From NCBI GenBank assembly GCA_022376925.1, contig JAIOJX010000002.1:64938001-65002000 (forward strand): 64,000 bases of DNA, in the 5' to 3' direction. Positions within the stretch are counted from its first letter, which is position 1; each line of letters starts with the position of its first letter. Below, piece by piece: positions 22,869-34,870 of the stretch. The position numbers and the translations under genes are program-made. Below the pieces are notes generated by a model. The model made no database searches. It was not told the origin of the DNA and saw nothing but the letters and a program-made list of their open reading frames with translations. The stretch comes from Tragulus kanchil (lineage: Eukaryota > Chordata > Mammalia > Artiodactyla > Tragulidae).

Positions 22869-23342
22869 CTCATTACTTTAATATAATAAACTTAACAGTA
22901 AAATAAATCTACTTCTCTTAGTCATGCCAATACTCTTGACTAATTTAAACTCTCAAGTAACTTTCACTTAAAAATGACAAAACAGATATGTCAGATTCTC
23001 TCCAACATACAAGGACCTTAATAATAAACAGATTATTGGGGATTTAAAATCATCTTTTAATACTAAGGATTAAGTTTGATGTTTACTTCTAAGTGTTCCT
23101 AGAGTTATAAGATCCAAATGAAAAAGAGTTACCATCTCAGACAATTCACAAACTCAGGACAACAATATAGTTACTTCTCAATCAGAAATCAGAGCTAGAC
23201 CATGGGGCCAGGGAGTAAAAAGCTTCCAGATGACCCTCACAGCATAACAGTGGGAATGCCAGGTCATTTATTTTAGTACTACTATGGGGAATTGTGTTCA
23301 ACTGAAATTGCAACCTACTTCTGAAATTATAACCTACTTTAC

Positions 23343-23400
23343 TGTGTGTGTGTGTGTGAGAGAGAGAGAGACAGAAGAGAGTACGGGTGTGTGTGTGTAT
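23343..23400 (+). repeat. Compound microsatellite (TG)n(AG)n ... (TG)n
   Basis: TG-run at 23344-23358, AG-run to about 23371, second TG-run at about 23387-23399. The duplicate is at 24485-24542. Confidence 0.95.
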
Positions 23401-23507
23401 GTTTCCTTGGATTTACATGCTTTTTGTTCTTTAACCATCTCACTGATTTCATAGATTTTCATGTTTTTCCTTTCAGTAACAACTCTACAGTCCTCCTTAA
23501 AATCAGC

Positions 23508-23612
23508 AGTTTGCAAATAAGGAAACTGAGGATTTGAGAATTAACTTGCCAGGGGCCAGCATGGGAACACAGTAGAGTTGAGATCCAAGCCCAGGTCTAC
23601 TACATCCCAATC
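23508..23612 (-). mobile_element. MIR SINE fragment
   Basis: 'GCAAATAAGGAAACTGAGGA', 'TTAACTTGCCAGGGGCCAGC' and 'TTGAGATCCAAGCCCAGGTC' match the middle and tRNA-side part of reverse-strand MIR. The duplicate is at 24650-24754. Confidence 0.7.
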
Positions 23613-23617
23613 CAGTT

Positions 23618-23745
23618 GCTGTCGTCATTGTTCAGTTTTTAAGTCATGTCTGACTCTTTGCAGCCCTGTGGACTGCAGCATGCCAGGGTTGCCTGTCCTT
23701 GACTATCCCCAGAGTTTGTTCAGATTCAGTAGAGTCGGTGAGCCA
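23618..23745 (-). mobile_element. BovB LINE 3' end, partial (cut by junction)
   Basis: Reverse-strand BovB terminus that stops where the second unit begins. The fuller version is at 24760-24970. Confidence 0.8.
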
Positions 23746-23817
23746 TCTAAGTTGATTCAAATATATGATAGGGTATACTTAAGAGCCTAACTTTCAAAAA
23801 ATTTTTAAACCCTAACA

Positions 23818-24010
23818 ACCAATATTTATATAGTGCTTACACTATGCCAGATAATGTTCTAAGTTTTTATAGACGTTCATTTATTTAATTCTCACATCAA
23901 TTTCATGAGGTAGCTAACTATTCTAATTTCTGTTTTATAAGTGAGGAAACAGAGGTATTGAAATCTTGAGTAACTTGCAGGAAATCACACATATAGTAAG
24001 TGGCAAAGTT
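23818..24010 (-). mobile_element. MIR SINE, second copy of 22676-22868
   Basis: It is carried by duplication 10, offset 1142 bp. Confidence 0.9.
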
Positions 24011-24759
24011 CTCATTACTTTAATATAATAAACTTAACAGTAAAATAAATCTACTTCTCTTAGTCATGCCAATACTCTTGACTAATTTAAACTCTCAAGT
24101 AACTTTCACTTAAAAATGACAAAACAGATATGTCAGATTCTCTCCAACATACAAGGACCTTAATAATAAACAGATTATTGGGGATTTAAAATCATCTTTT
24201 AATACTAAGGATTAAGTTTGATGTTTACTTCTAAGTGTTCCTAGAGTTATAAGATCCAAATGAAAAAGAGTTACCATCTCAGACAATTCACAAACTCAGG
24301 ACAACAATATAGTTACTTCTCAATCAGAAATCAGAGCTAGACCATGGGGCCAGGGAGTAAAAAGCTTCCAGATGACCCTCACAGCATAACAGTGGGAATG
24401 CCAGGTCATTTATTTTAGTACTACTATGGGGAATTGTGTTCAACTGAAATTGCAACCTACTTCTGAAATTATAACCTACTTTACTGTGTGTGTGTGTGTG
24501 AGAGAGAGAGAGACAGAAGAGAGTACGGGTGTGTGTGTGTATGTTTCCTTGGATTTACATGCTTTTTGTTCTTTAACCATCTCACTGATTTCATAGATTT
24601 TCATGTTTTTCCTTTCAGTAACAACTCTACAGTCCTCCTTAAAATCAGCAGTTTGCAAATAAGGAAACTGAGGATTTGAGAATTAACTTGCCAGGGGCCA
24701 GCATGGGAACACAGTAGAGTTGAGATCCAAGCCCAGGTCTACTACATCCCAATCCAGTT

Positions 24760-24970
24760 GCTGTCGTCATTGTTCAGTTTTTAAGTCATGTCTGACTCTT
24801 TGCAGCCCTGTGGACTGCAGCATGCCAGGGTTGCCTGTCCTTGACTATCCCCCAGAGTTTGTTCAGATTCATGTACATAGAGTCGGTGATGCCATCTAAC
24901 CATCTTATCCTCTGCCATCTTCTTCTCCTTTTGTCTTTCTCCTTTCCCAGCATCAGGGCTTCAATCCAGT
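24760..24970 (-). mobile_element. BovB LINE 3' end
   Basis: Reverse strand: 'GTTCAGTTTTTAAGTCATGT', 'GTGGACTGCAGCATGCCAGG', 'GTCGGTGATGCCATCTAACC', 'TTTCCCAGCATCAGGGCTTC'. It covers about 210 bp of the element's end. Confidence 0.85.
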
Positions 24971-25740
24971 ACTTGCTCAGAACTGGTTCCTGGTCCACCT
25001 GTTGTGATTGTTCCAGTCGAACTTCAAACCTGCTTTGTATCTCGTGTTGAAACTATATTCCCCCACTGCTTTCTTCTGGCTGTGTCTTTGAAAATATTCA
25101 CAGTTACTATTAGGTCATTCATTATTTCATCAGCCAGTCATAATATTTACTGGGCTGCTGTCAAACACTGGACACTGCCTTTGGCACTTGCGATGCTGTG
25201 AGACCAAAGTATTAATTTATATTGAGAGAAGGGTTAGGCTTTTTTTAAACAGACCCATCACTCCTGTATTTTGACAGGGTTTTTCCCTCAAAGTGACTTA
25301 AAGGAAAGCAAATGGATTTATCTGTGTAACTGAAAATTCTATGAGTAGGAAGACAACCCTTCATGCATGGTTGGATCAGGGTTGTTGCAAAGTCTACCTC
25401 CCTTGCTCTTACAATGTGTTTCCACAGACTGTTCCCTCTCCATGTCTCAATTTGCTACATTTTGAGTTCTGGCCTGATCTTTATTTTATCCTGCTGCTGA
25501 CTTCTTCCACTTGGCAATGACAGTGACTGCATCTCTTCATGTGTATTTTCTTTTCATCTTGTGATGTAAAAAGAAGTAAGAGCAGCTCTTCTATGTTCTT
25601 GGGGAAGAAATCATGGACAGAACATTAGTTGACCCATCTCTTTGAGCCACATGCTCAACACTGAATGATTTATGGTGAAAAGGGGTTTGGAGAGGCTTGA
25701 ACCATATGCCCTGGAGTGGAAGCATGACTGTCTAAGCCAC
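24971..25740. other. Unique sequence, nothing recognised
   Basis: Pyrimidine-rich, moderate GC, no convincing exon. The part from 25163 recurs at 26252. Confidence 0.35.
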
Positions 25741-25995
25741 TTGGAATGGTAAAGACAGAGGGAGTAACATGGAAACCTATACTGTCATGTGTGGAAAAGA
25801 TAGCTATTGTCATTGTGCTAAGGGAATAGGAGTACTTACAACCACTTGGGGCGATGGTCTGGAGGGATGGGGGTGGGGAGCTGGGGCGGGAGGGTCCAGG
25901 GATATACATATGAATGATCTGGGAACATACATGTTGGTGAACAACAAAACTCTGTTAAAAGCTTTAAAATAAAGGAAAAAAATAAAAATTAAAAA
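25740..25995 (+). mobile_element. Probable ruminant L1 3' end with A-rich tail
   Basis: 'GTAAAGACAGAGGGAGTAAC', 'CTGGAGGGATGGGGGTGGGG' and 'GTGAACAACAAAACTCTGTT' followed by A-rich DNA resemble the G-rich 3' UTR and tail of ruminant L1. The match is from memory and the sequence is diverged. The duplicate is at 26828-27085. Confidence 0.5.
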
Positions 25996-26075
25996 AAAAA
26001 GAAAAATATAATTATAATATTGTTTTCAATTATATTAACATATTATATAATATATTATATAAAAATTATATTTAA
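25975..26075. repeat. AT-rich low-complexity tract
   Basis: Almost pure A/T with TATTATATAATATATTATAT near 26040-26060. The duplicate is at 27062-27160. Confidence 0.9.
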
Positions 26076-26827
26076 GACTAAGCTTTAGAGAAAGAAGTAC
26101 AAGAAGGCTGTATATTGTCACTCTGTTTTATTTAACTTACATGCAGAGCACATCATGTGAAGTGCCAGCCTGTATGAGTTACAAACTGGAATCAAGATTG
26201 CCTAGAGGCCCCTGTATAAGAGAACTAAAGAGCAGCAGGAAAGATAAAAAGAAACACTGGACACTGCCTTTGGCACTTGCGATGCTGTGAGACCAAAGTA
26301 TTAATTTATATTGAGAGAAGGGTTAGGCTTTTTTTAAACAGACCCATCACTCCTGTATTTTGACAGGGTTTTTCCCTCAAAGTGACTTAAAGGAAAGCAA
26401 ATGGATTTATCTGTGTAACTGAAAATTCTATGAGTAGGAAGACAACCCTTCATGCATGGTTGGATCAGGGTTGTTGCAAAGTCTACCTCCCTTGCTCTTA
26501 CAATGTGTTTCCACAGACTGTTCCCTCTCCATGTCTCAATTTGCTACATTTTGAGTTCTGGCCTGATCTTTATTTTATCCTGCTGCTGACTTCTTCCACT
26601 TGGCAATGACAGTGACTGCATCTCTTCATGTGTATTTTCTTTTCATCTTGTGATGTAAAAGAAGTAAGAGCAGCTCTTCTATGTTCTTGGGGAAGAAATC
26701 ATGGACAGAACATTAGTTGACCCATCTCTTTGAGCCACATGCTCAACACTGAATGATTTATGGTGAAAAGGGGTTTGGAGAGGCTTGAACCATATGCCCT
26801 GGAGTGGAAGCATGACTGTCTAAGCCA

Positions 26828-27085
26828 CTTGGAATGGTAAAGACAGAGGGAGTAACATGGAAACCTATACTGTCATGTGTGGAAAAGATAGCTATTGTCA
26901 TTGTGCTAAGGGAATAGGAGTACTTACAACCACTTGGGGCGATGGTCTGGAGGGATGGGGGTGGGGAGCTGGGGGCGGGGAGGGTCCAGGGATATACATA
27001 TGAATGATCTGGGAACATACATGTTGGTGAACAACAAAACTCTGTTAAAATCTTTAAAATAAAGGAAAAAAATAAAATAAAAAAA
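26828..27085 (+). mobile_element. Probable L1 3' end, second copy of 25740-25995
   Basis: Within duplication 11. It differs by G-run length (GGGGCGGGA against GGGGGCGGGGA) and A/T-run details. Confidence 0.5.
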
Positions 27086-27297
27086 TAAAGAAAAATATAA
27101 TTATAATATTGTTTTCAATTATATTAACATATTATATAATATATTATATAAAAATTATATTTAAGACTAAGCTTTAGAGAAAGAAGTACAAGAAGGCTGT
27201 ATATTGTCACTCTGTTTTATTTAACTTACATGCAGAGCACATCATGTGAAGTGCCAGCCTGTATGAGTTACAAACTGGAATCAAGATTGCCTAGAGG

Positions 27298-28049
27298 AAA
27301 ATCAACAACCTTAGATATGCAGATGATACCACTAAAGAACTTCTTGAACTAAAGAGCAGCAGGAAAGAGAACGTGAAAAAGCTGGCTTACAACTGAATAT
27401 TTTTAGAAAAACTAAGATCATAGCACCAAGTCTCATCACTTCGAGGCACATAGAAGGGGAAAAGGTGCAAGCATTGACAGATGTCTTCTTCTTAGGCTCT
27501 AAAATCACTGTGGATGGTGACTGCAGCCGTGAAATTAGAAGATATTTGCTTTTGGGAAGGAAAACTCTGACAAACCTAGACACTTTGTCAACAAAGTTTT
27601 ATATAATCAAGGATATGGTCTTTCCAGTAGTTGTATAAGGAAGTGAGAGCTGGACCATAAAGAAGGCAGAGCACCGAGGAAATGATGCTTTTGAACTGTG
27701 ATGCTGAAGAAGCCCCTTGAGGGTTCTTTGGAAAGCAAGGAGATCAAACCAGTCAATCCTAAAAGAAATCAATCCTGAATACTCATTGGATGGACTGATA
27801 CTAAAGCTAATGCTCTGATACTTGGGCCACCTGATGGTAATAACCACCTCACTGAAAAAGACCTGGATGCTGGGGAAGATTAAAGGAAGAAGGAGAAGAG
27901 GGACTCAGAGGATGAGATGGTTGGATGGCATCACCAATTCAACAGACACGAGATGGTGAGGGGCTTGGAAGCCTGACGTGCTACAGTCCATGGGGTTGCA
28001 AAGAGTTGGACACAACTCTTTGTTGTTGAGTTGGTGACTCAACAACAAC
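27298..28049 (+). mobile_element. BovB (RTE) LINE, 3' ~750 bp
   Basis: It begins in the reverse transcriptase coding part ('CTTAGATATGCAGATGATAC', encoding the YADD-type catalytic motif context). It continues through 'CTAAAATCACTGTGGATGGT' and 'GCTGGACCATAAAGAAGGCA' to 'GTTGGACACAACTC' and an AAC tail. Several internal deletions and stops make it non-functional. It carries a hairpin-forming insertion just before the tail (28020-28048). Confidence 0.9.
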
Positions 28050-28089
28050 AGATGCTTCAGAGATGCAAAGTTATATATGTTTTCTTCCT

Positions 28090-28290
28090 GATTCTATTTC
28101 CATTAAATAGAACATAAAAGGTAACTATTATAATTATATTGTTATAATAAGCTAAATATAATCTATATTATATAAACATATGCATACATGTTAACATAGA
28201 AATATATTACAATCTATGTATAAATTATATAAATATAATTATTTATATCTATACAGAGATTATATATAAATATAATACACTTGTATTCTA
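28090..28290. repeat. AT-rich low-complexity tract
   Basis: About 200 bp of TATA/ATAT-type sequence. The duplicate is at 29232-29432. Confidence 0.9.
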
Positions 28291-29022
28291 TATTACAAGG
28301 GAAGGGAGTCTGAGGTAGGCAGGACCATTGTGATTTAGATGAAGTAAAAGGTTAGTCTGACTGGGTGGTACTGAGCATGGGAGAGGGGAGACAAAGTCAG
28401 AAGTGGGGGTTCATAGGGGAACACAAGCGACCAGATCATGCAGGGTCTTAAGAAGTCAGGAGGAGTCTATGTGGCTTCATAGAGACAGTGTCCTACTAGT
28501 TTTGAGGTTGTGTAATCCAAAGGAATGAAATTAATGGCAGGAATTTCTGGCCATTAGTAATGTGGAATGGGAAGACATCAACATGTCAGGCTATTTAAGG
28601 GTCCCTGCGTTTTCAACGTTCCACAAATCACTCCACATAGCTGGCCAGCTGGCAGGGGAATGACGAGACCAGAAGCCATCATCGCTTAGGTAGGAGTTCC
28701 ACCCTCAGTCTTTCTCAGCCTGGAGCACATTCAATTGAGCTTGTAAGGATGAGGGACTCTGATAGGATGAGGAACTCCGATAAGCATATTTTGAAACTCT
28801 TCTGAAACAAAGTCTGCACTAGTTTTAAATTTTGAAAAATATGAAATTGCCCAGGACTGTCTTTATTGCACCACTTCATCCTCAATCTTTTGCCAAGATA
28901 ACATCTGTCCATCCTTGGATATAAGCTCAGGCCTCACTTCCTTTGAAAGTCTTCCTTGATATTCTGTCTGGATCAAGATTCATCTGCCACACACTCTTTA
29001 CCATAGCTCTCTTGCAGAACAC
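28291..29022. other. Unique sequence, possibly an ancient unnamed repeat at its start
   Basis: 28295-28510 (AGACAAAGTCAGAAGTGG, CCAGATCATGCAGGGTCTTA) has the texture of a common old mammalian interspersed repeat that I cannot name. The remainder is unrecognised. Confidence 0.3.
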
Positions 29023-29191
29023 TAAAGGAAGAAGGAGAAGAGGGACTCAGAGGATGAGATGGTTGGATGGCATCACCAATTCAACAGACACGAGATGGTG
29101 AGGGGCTTGGAAGCCTGACGTGCTACAGTCCATGGGGTTGCAAAGAGTTGGACACAACTCTTTGTTGTTGAGTTGGTGACTCAACAACAAC
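29023..29191 (+). mobile_element. BovB 3' end, duplicate of 27881-28049
   Basis: It is the part of the 27298-28049 BovB that lies inside duplication 12, including the same hairpin (29162-29190). Confidence 0.88.
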
Positions 29192-30168
29192 AGATGCTTC
29201 AGAGATGCAAAGTTATATATGTTTTCTTCCTGATTCTATTTCCATTAAATAGAACATAAAAGGTAACTATTATAATTATATTGTTATAATAAGCTAAATA
29301 TAATCTATATTATATAAACATATGCATACATGTTAACATAGAAATATATTACAATCTATGTATAAATTATATAAATATAATTATTTATATCTATACAGAG
29401 ATTATATATAAATATAATACACTTGTATTCTATATTACAAGGGAAGGGAGTCTGAGGTAGGCAGGACCATTGTGATTTAGATGAAGTAAAAGGTTAGTCT
29501 GACTGGGTGGTACTGAGCATGGGAGAGGGGAGACAAAGTCAGAAGTGGGGGTTCATAGGGGAACACAAGCGACCAGATCATGCAGGGTCTTAAGAAGTCA
29601 GGAGGAGTCTATGTGGCTTCATAGAGACAGTGTCCTACTAGTTTTGAGGTTGTGTAATCCAAAGGAATGAAATTAATGGCAGGAATTTCTGGCCATTAGT
29701 AATGTGGAATGGGAAGACATCAACATGTCAGGCTATTTAAGGGTCCCTGCGTTTTCAACGTTCCACAAATCACTCCACATAGCTGGCCAGCTGGCAGGGG
29801 AATGACGAGACCAGAAGCCATCATCGCTTAGGTAGGAGTTCCCCCCTCAGTCTTTCTCAGCCTGGAGCACATTCAATTGAGCTTGTAAGGATGAGGGACT
29901 CTGATAGGATGAGGAACTCCGATAAGCATATTTTGAAACTCTTCTGAAACAAAGTCTGCACTAGTTTTAAATTTTGAAAAATATGAAATTGCCCAGGACT
30001 GTCTTTATTGCACCACTTCATCCTCAATCTTTTGCCAAGATAACATCTGTCCATCCTTGGATATAAGCTCAGGCCTCACTTCCTTTGAAAGTCTTCCTTG
30101 ATATTCTGTCTGGATCAAGATTCATCTGCCACACACTCTTTACCATAGCTCTCTTGCAGAACACTAAA

Positions 30169-30835
30169 TTTACTAAATACATACTTGTGTAATGCTAGAT
30201 TAGGTTATGGTAATAACTCATCACATGAGATTGTAAATGTTATGTGTGTAATGACTATATCCCCCGTGCTTAGCACATAGTAGGTGGCCAGTAACTATTA
30301 GTGAATAAGTGAATAATCTTAACTTTTCTGATCTGTGTTTGATTTTTCAGATTTGCATTTAAATCCAGTGATGTTTTATGATTATGATTGGCCTGCAGTT
30401 AAAGGCTCTCTCAAAATGAGCTCTCAACAGTATTTGCTGAAAAGGAATTATATGAAGAAAAATAAATCAAGGCTGTTTTTAGAATGCCTGAACCATGTAA
30501 CTTTTTACATATAATTTGATTAAGAGATCAAAAGCACAGAAAAAATACCCGAGTAATCTCTTTCTGAATTCCACTCTTTGTAAAGTCACACATTCATGAC
30601 CTTTGTTCCTGCCTCTGAGTCCCTCTGTCAGAAAAATCCCTGCTGCTTCAACCCTGGAGTGGGATGAGACAAGGGGAAGAAGGGATAGAACCTCTGGGCC
30701 AAATTATAGTCTCATCTCTTCTGGCAAATACCGTAATATGCTATGGCTCAACTCTTGTCTGGAAAGATCTTTTCAGACATTTTTATTTACTAACTGTTCA
30801 GTGTTTAAATGGTTCTTATTGGATGAGAATTGAGC
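30169..30835. other. Unique sequence, nothing recognised
   Basis: I saw no repeat or exon. The part from 30591 recurs at 31649. Confidence 0.35.
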
Positions 30836-30836
30836 A

Positions 30837-30871
<35 letters not shown>

Positions 30872-31894
30872 TTTCATTTGCTAAAGATGTCTCTCATGTT
30901 AGCTTTGTGCCTAACCATAATGCTCACAATTTTACATTATCTTTCGGTGTCCTCTTGAATAAAGGCCTCCAGCAGTAGCTGGTTGGGACTGCACTGTGCT
31001 ACTAGGAGATGAGATTTCAGTGATGCTAAAATATTCATGGCATTTGGGCTCATAACTATTGTACTGTTCTAGAAAGGGATTCTTAAAGATGAGTTGACAT
31101 AGCTCCATCAGCAAACATCCCACCGGATGTTTTCTTAAGCATTCAGAACAAAGTTCAACTGCCCTTTGAGAGAGAAACACATTTCTTTCTAATTTATAAT
31201 TTTTGGAACGATACCAACCCCCAAATTCTGAGAGTTCATTAGAGGAAAAACTGCCCAAATATAACAATGCTTTGCTTGTCCTTTAATCCACAGAACAACA
31301 AAGTTATTTTTTAAGTATCTCAGCAATTAATTACTACCATTTCTTGAGGAAGGCAGGAAGTACTAACTACATTTTATAACAATTACAACAGAAACAGGAA
31401 GGATTTACTCTTCTGAGATTAAGAGCCTTCCTGGAAGAAGGTTAGCTTCTTGGAGTTAACAATTTCAGATCATGGTTAATTTTAGCCCTGCATAAGAACA
31501 GCAGAATTCAAACCGACTGATAAACTCTTACGTCTGCAAGTACAGGTTGTCTTGTGAGGTTTGCTTTAAAATATGAAGGACCTAGTGATTACGAAAACTT
31601 GGAATAGTTATGTGGAAAATATTTATACTTCATTGAGTTACATTTACCCATTCATGACCTTTGTTCCTGCCTCTGAGTCCCTCTGTCAGAAAAATCCCTG
31701 CTGCTTCAACCCTGGAGTGGGATGAGACAAGGGGAAGAAGGGATAGAACCTCTGGGCCAAATTATAGTCTCATCTCTTCTGGCAAATACCGTAATATGCT
31801 ATGGCTCAACTCTTGTCTGGAAAGATCTTTTCAGACATTTTTATTTACTAACTGTTCAGTGTTTAAATGGTTCTTATTGGATGAGAATTGAGCA

Positions 31895-31929
<35 letters not shown>

Positions 31930-32709
31930 TTTTCATTTGCTAAAGATGTCTCTCATGTTAGCTTTGTGCCTAACCATAATGCTCACAATTTTACATTATC
32001 TTTTCGGTTTCCTCTTGAATAAAGGCCTCCAGCAGTAGCTGGTTGGGACTGCACTGTGCTACTAGGAGATGAGATTTCAGTGATGCTAAAATATTCATGG
32101 CATTTGGGCTCATAACTATTGTACTGTTCTAGAAAGGGATTCTTAAAGATGAGTTGACATAGCTCCATCAGCAAACATCCCACCGGATGTTTTCTTAAGC
32201 ATTCAGAACAAAGTTCAACTGCCCTTTGAGAGAGAAAACACATTTCTTTCTAATTTATAATTTTTGGAACGATACCAACCCCCAAATTCTGAGAGTTCAT
32301 TAGAGGAAAAACTGCCCAAATATAACAATGCTTTGCTTGTCCTTTAATCCACAGAACAACAAAGTTATTTTTTAAGTATCTCAGCAATTAATTACTACCA
32401 TTTCTTGAGGAAGGCAGGAAGTACTAACTACATTTTATAACAATTACAACAGAAACAGGAAGGATTTACTCTTCTGAGATTAAGAGCCTTCCTGGAAGAA
32501 GGTTAGCTTCTTGGAGTTAACAATTTCAGATCATGGTTAATTTTAGCCCTGCATAAGAACAGCAGAATTCAAACCGACTGATAAACTCTTACGTCTGCAA
32601 GTACAGGTTGTCTTGTGAGGTTTGCTTTAAAATATGAAGGACCTAGTGATTACGAAAACTTGGAATAGTTATGTGGAAAATATTTATACTTCATTGAGTT
32701 ACATTTACC
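30591..32709 (+). repeat. Duplication 13: 1058-bp unit (30591-31648 / 31649-32709)
   Basis: The differences include a T-run after the CA microsatellite (30871 versus 31929), 'TCTTTCGGTGT' against 'TCTTTTCGGTTT' near 30942 and 32000, and an extra A at about 32237. Confidence 0.95.
30839..30870 (+). repeat. (CA)n microsatellite
   Basis: About 16 perfect CA units. The duplicate is at 31897-31928. Confidence 0.97.
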
Positions 32710-32939
32710 CATTCATCTTACTTTTCTTTAGGCCACCGCAGCTCATGTGCACTGCAGATCGTAAACAAAATAAGAGTTTCGGAAGATAGGCCCTTTCCAG
32801 CAATACCAATGAAATCTGAGTAGCCTAAAATGTTTTCCTCCAGTTTAAGCAGTGTTTGCTTTTTCCCATGTAGGAAGGAGTAGCTAGGAAGTTCATCTTT
32901 TTCAATTTTGTGGTCATCATTCTTGTTTGTTCTAAATGC

Positions 32940-33723
32940 TCACTGATTAGATTCCCTGCCCACACTTCCGACCTCTGGCCACCACTGATCTTTTCTCTCG
33001 CTCCCTAGTTTTGCCTTTCCCAAAATGTCATGTAGTTGGTACCATAAAATAGGGAACCTTTTCAGATTGAATTTTCACTTAGTCGTATGGGTTCAAGATT
33101 CTTCCATGTCTTTTCATGGCTTGATAATTGATTTGTTTTTAGTGCTGAATAGTACTCTATTTTCAGGGTATACCACAGTTTATCCATTCATCTCCTGAAG
33201 GACATAAACACCTGCATGTGGGCTTTGTGTGTGGGGATTGGGGGCTTTTGTGTGTACATGAATTGTCAACTCCTTTGGGGTAAATACCAAGGACTGTGAT
33301 TGCTGTACTGTATTATGAGAAAATGTTTAGTTTTGTTAAAGAAGCTGTCAAACTCTCTTCCAGTGTGGCTATACCATTTTGCATTCCTGTCAGCAATGAA
33401 TAAGAATTCCTGTCCCTCCATATCCTTGTTAACAACTGGTGTTGTCAGCGTTATGGAGTTTGGTCATTCTAATAGCTGTTCCTCATTTATTTTTATGATT
33501 TATTCTCATTGATGTGAGGTTTATTCTCTTTCCTTTTCTAGATAATATTTCATTGTTGGACTTGCACTTTAAAAATTGTTTCATCTCTTGATGGACTTTT
33601 GGGTTGTCAATAGTGTTTTTTTTTAATAATCTGAATGGCTCTCCTGTGAACGTTCATGTTCTGTGCAATTCTGTGTCCATAAGCATAAGTGTTTCTCTAG
33701 GCTATATGTGTTAGGAGTGAAAT
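32940..33723 (-). mobile_element. Ancient L1 LINE, 3' region
   Basis: Reverse-strand matches to the old L1 (L1M-type) 3' region: 'CCTTTCCCAAAATGTCATGT', 'TCCATGTCTTTTCATGGCTT', 'CAACTCCTTTGGGGTAAATA', 'GTGGCTATACCATTTTGCAT', 'TGGTGTTGTCAGCG'. A further L1-like stretch continues at 33600-33723. The duplicate is at 34030-34813. Confidence 0.75.
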
Positions 33724-34029
33724 TTTAATAGCCTAGTGATTACGAAAACTTGGAATAGTTATGTGGAAAATATTTATACTTCATTGAGTTACATTTACCC
33801 ATTCATCTTACTTTTCTTTAGGCCACCGCAGCTCATGTGCACTGCAGATCGTAAACAAAATAAGAGTTTCGGAAGATAGGCCCTTTCCAGCAATACCAAT
33901 GAAATCTGAGTAGCCTAAAATGTTTTCCTCCAGTTTAAGCAGTGTTTGCTTTTTCCCATGTAGGAAGGAGTAGCTAGGAAGTTCATCTTTTTCAATTTTG
34001 TGGTCATCATTCTTGTTTGTTCTAAATGC

Positions 34030-34813
34030 TCACTGATTAGATTCCCTGCCCACACTTCCGACCTCTGGCCACCACTGATCTTTTCTCTCGCTCCCTAGTT
34101 TTGCCTTTCCCAAAATGTCATGTAGTTGGTACCATAAAATAGGGAACCTTTTCAGATTGAATTTTCACTTAGTCGTATGGGTTCAAGATTCTTCCATGTC
34201 TTTTCATGGCTTGATAATTGATTTGTTTTTAGTGCTGAATAGTACTCTATTTTCAGGGTATACCACAGTTTATCCATTCATCTCCTGAAGGACATAAACA
34301 CCTGCATGTGGGCTTTGTGTGTGGGGATTGGGGGCTTTTGTGTGTACATGAATTGTCAACTCCTTTGGGGTAAATACCAAGGACTGTGATTGCTGTACTG
34401 TATTATGAGAAAATGTTTAGTTTTGTTAAAGAAGCTGTCAAACTCTCTTCCAGTGTGGCTATACCATTTTGCATTCCTGTCAGCAATGAATAAGAATTCC
34501 TGTCCCTCCATATCCTTGTTAACAACTGGTGTTGTCAGCGTTATGGAGTTTGGTCATTCTAATAGCTGTTCCTCATTTATTTTTATGATTTATTCTCATT
34601 GATGTGAGGTTTATTCTCTTTCCTTTTCTAGATAATATTTCATTGTTGGACTTGCACTTTAAAAATTGTTTCATCTCTTGATGGACTTTTGGGTTGTCAA
34701 TAGTGTTTTTTTTTAATAATCTGAATGGCTCTCCTGTGAACGTTCATGTTCTGTGCAATTCTGTGTCCATAAGCATAAGTGTTTCTCTAGGCTATATGTG
34801 TTAGGAGTGAAAT
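34030..34813 (-). mobile_element. Ancient L1, second copy of 32940-33723
   Basis: Carried by duplication 14. Past the unit end, 34814-34870 still resembles L1 ('GTTCAACATTACTAGG', 'GTTGTCTTCCAG'), so the element runs a little further in real sequence. Confidence 0.7.
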
Positions 34814-34870
34814 AGCTGTTGGTAGAGCTAGTTCAACATTACTAGGTGAGGCTCAGTTGTCTTCCAGTAT

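Larger units (their letters stand above)
22606..24899 (+). repeat. Duplication 10: ~1142-bp unit (22606-23747 / 23748-24899)
   Basis: The last ~25 bp of the first unit (23729-23750) is a damaged form of the second copy's end, lacking about 6 bp near 'TGTACATAGAGTCGGTGATG'. The junction shares TAA. Confidence 0.95.
25163..27297 (+). repeat. Duplication 11: ~1046-bp unit with corrupted linker (25163-26208 / 26252-27297)
   Basis: The linker at 26209-26251 contains AACTAAAGAGCAGCAGGAAA, which is the sequence found about 50 bp after the unit's true end (near 27346). The first copy therefore continued into the correct flank but skipped about 40 bp before the junction. Confidence 0.95.
27881..30164 (+). 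repeat. Duplication 12: 1142-bp unit (27881-29022 / 29023-30164)
   Basis: Near-identical, with one visible substitution (CCACCCTC near 28700 against CCCCCCTC near 29842). The junction shares TAAA. Confidence 0.95.
32642..34813 (+). repeat. Duplication 14: ~1082-bp unit with 8-bp linker (32642-33723 / 33732-34813)
   Basis: I saw no difference between the copies over the parts compared. The linker is TTTAATAG. Bases 32642-32709 also belong to duplication 13, giving three copies. Confidence 0.95.

Noticed and set aside
30932..31267. 111-codon minus-strand open frame
   Set aside because: No recognisable motif, and the repeated copy (31983-32243) is shortened by a one-base homopolymer difference, so the frame is not supported as coding.
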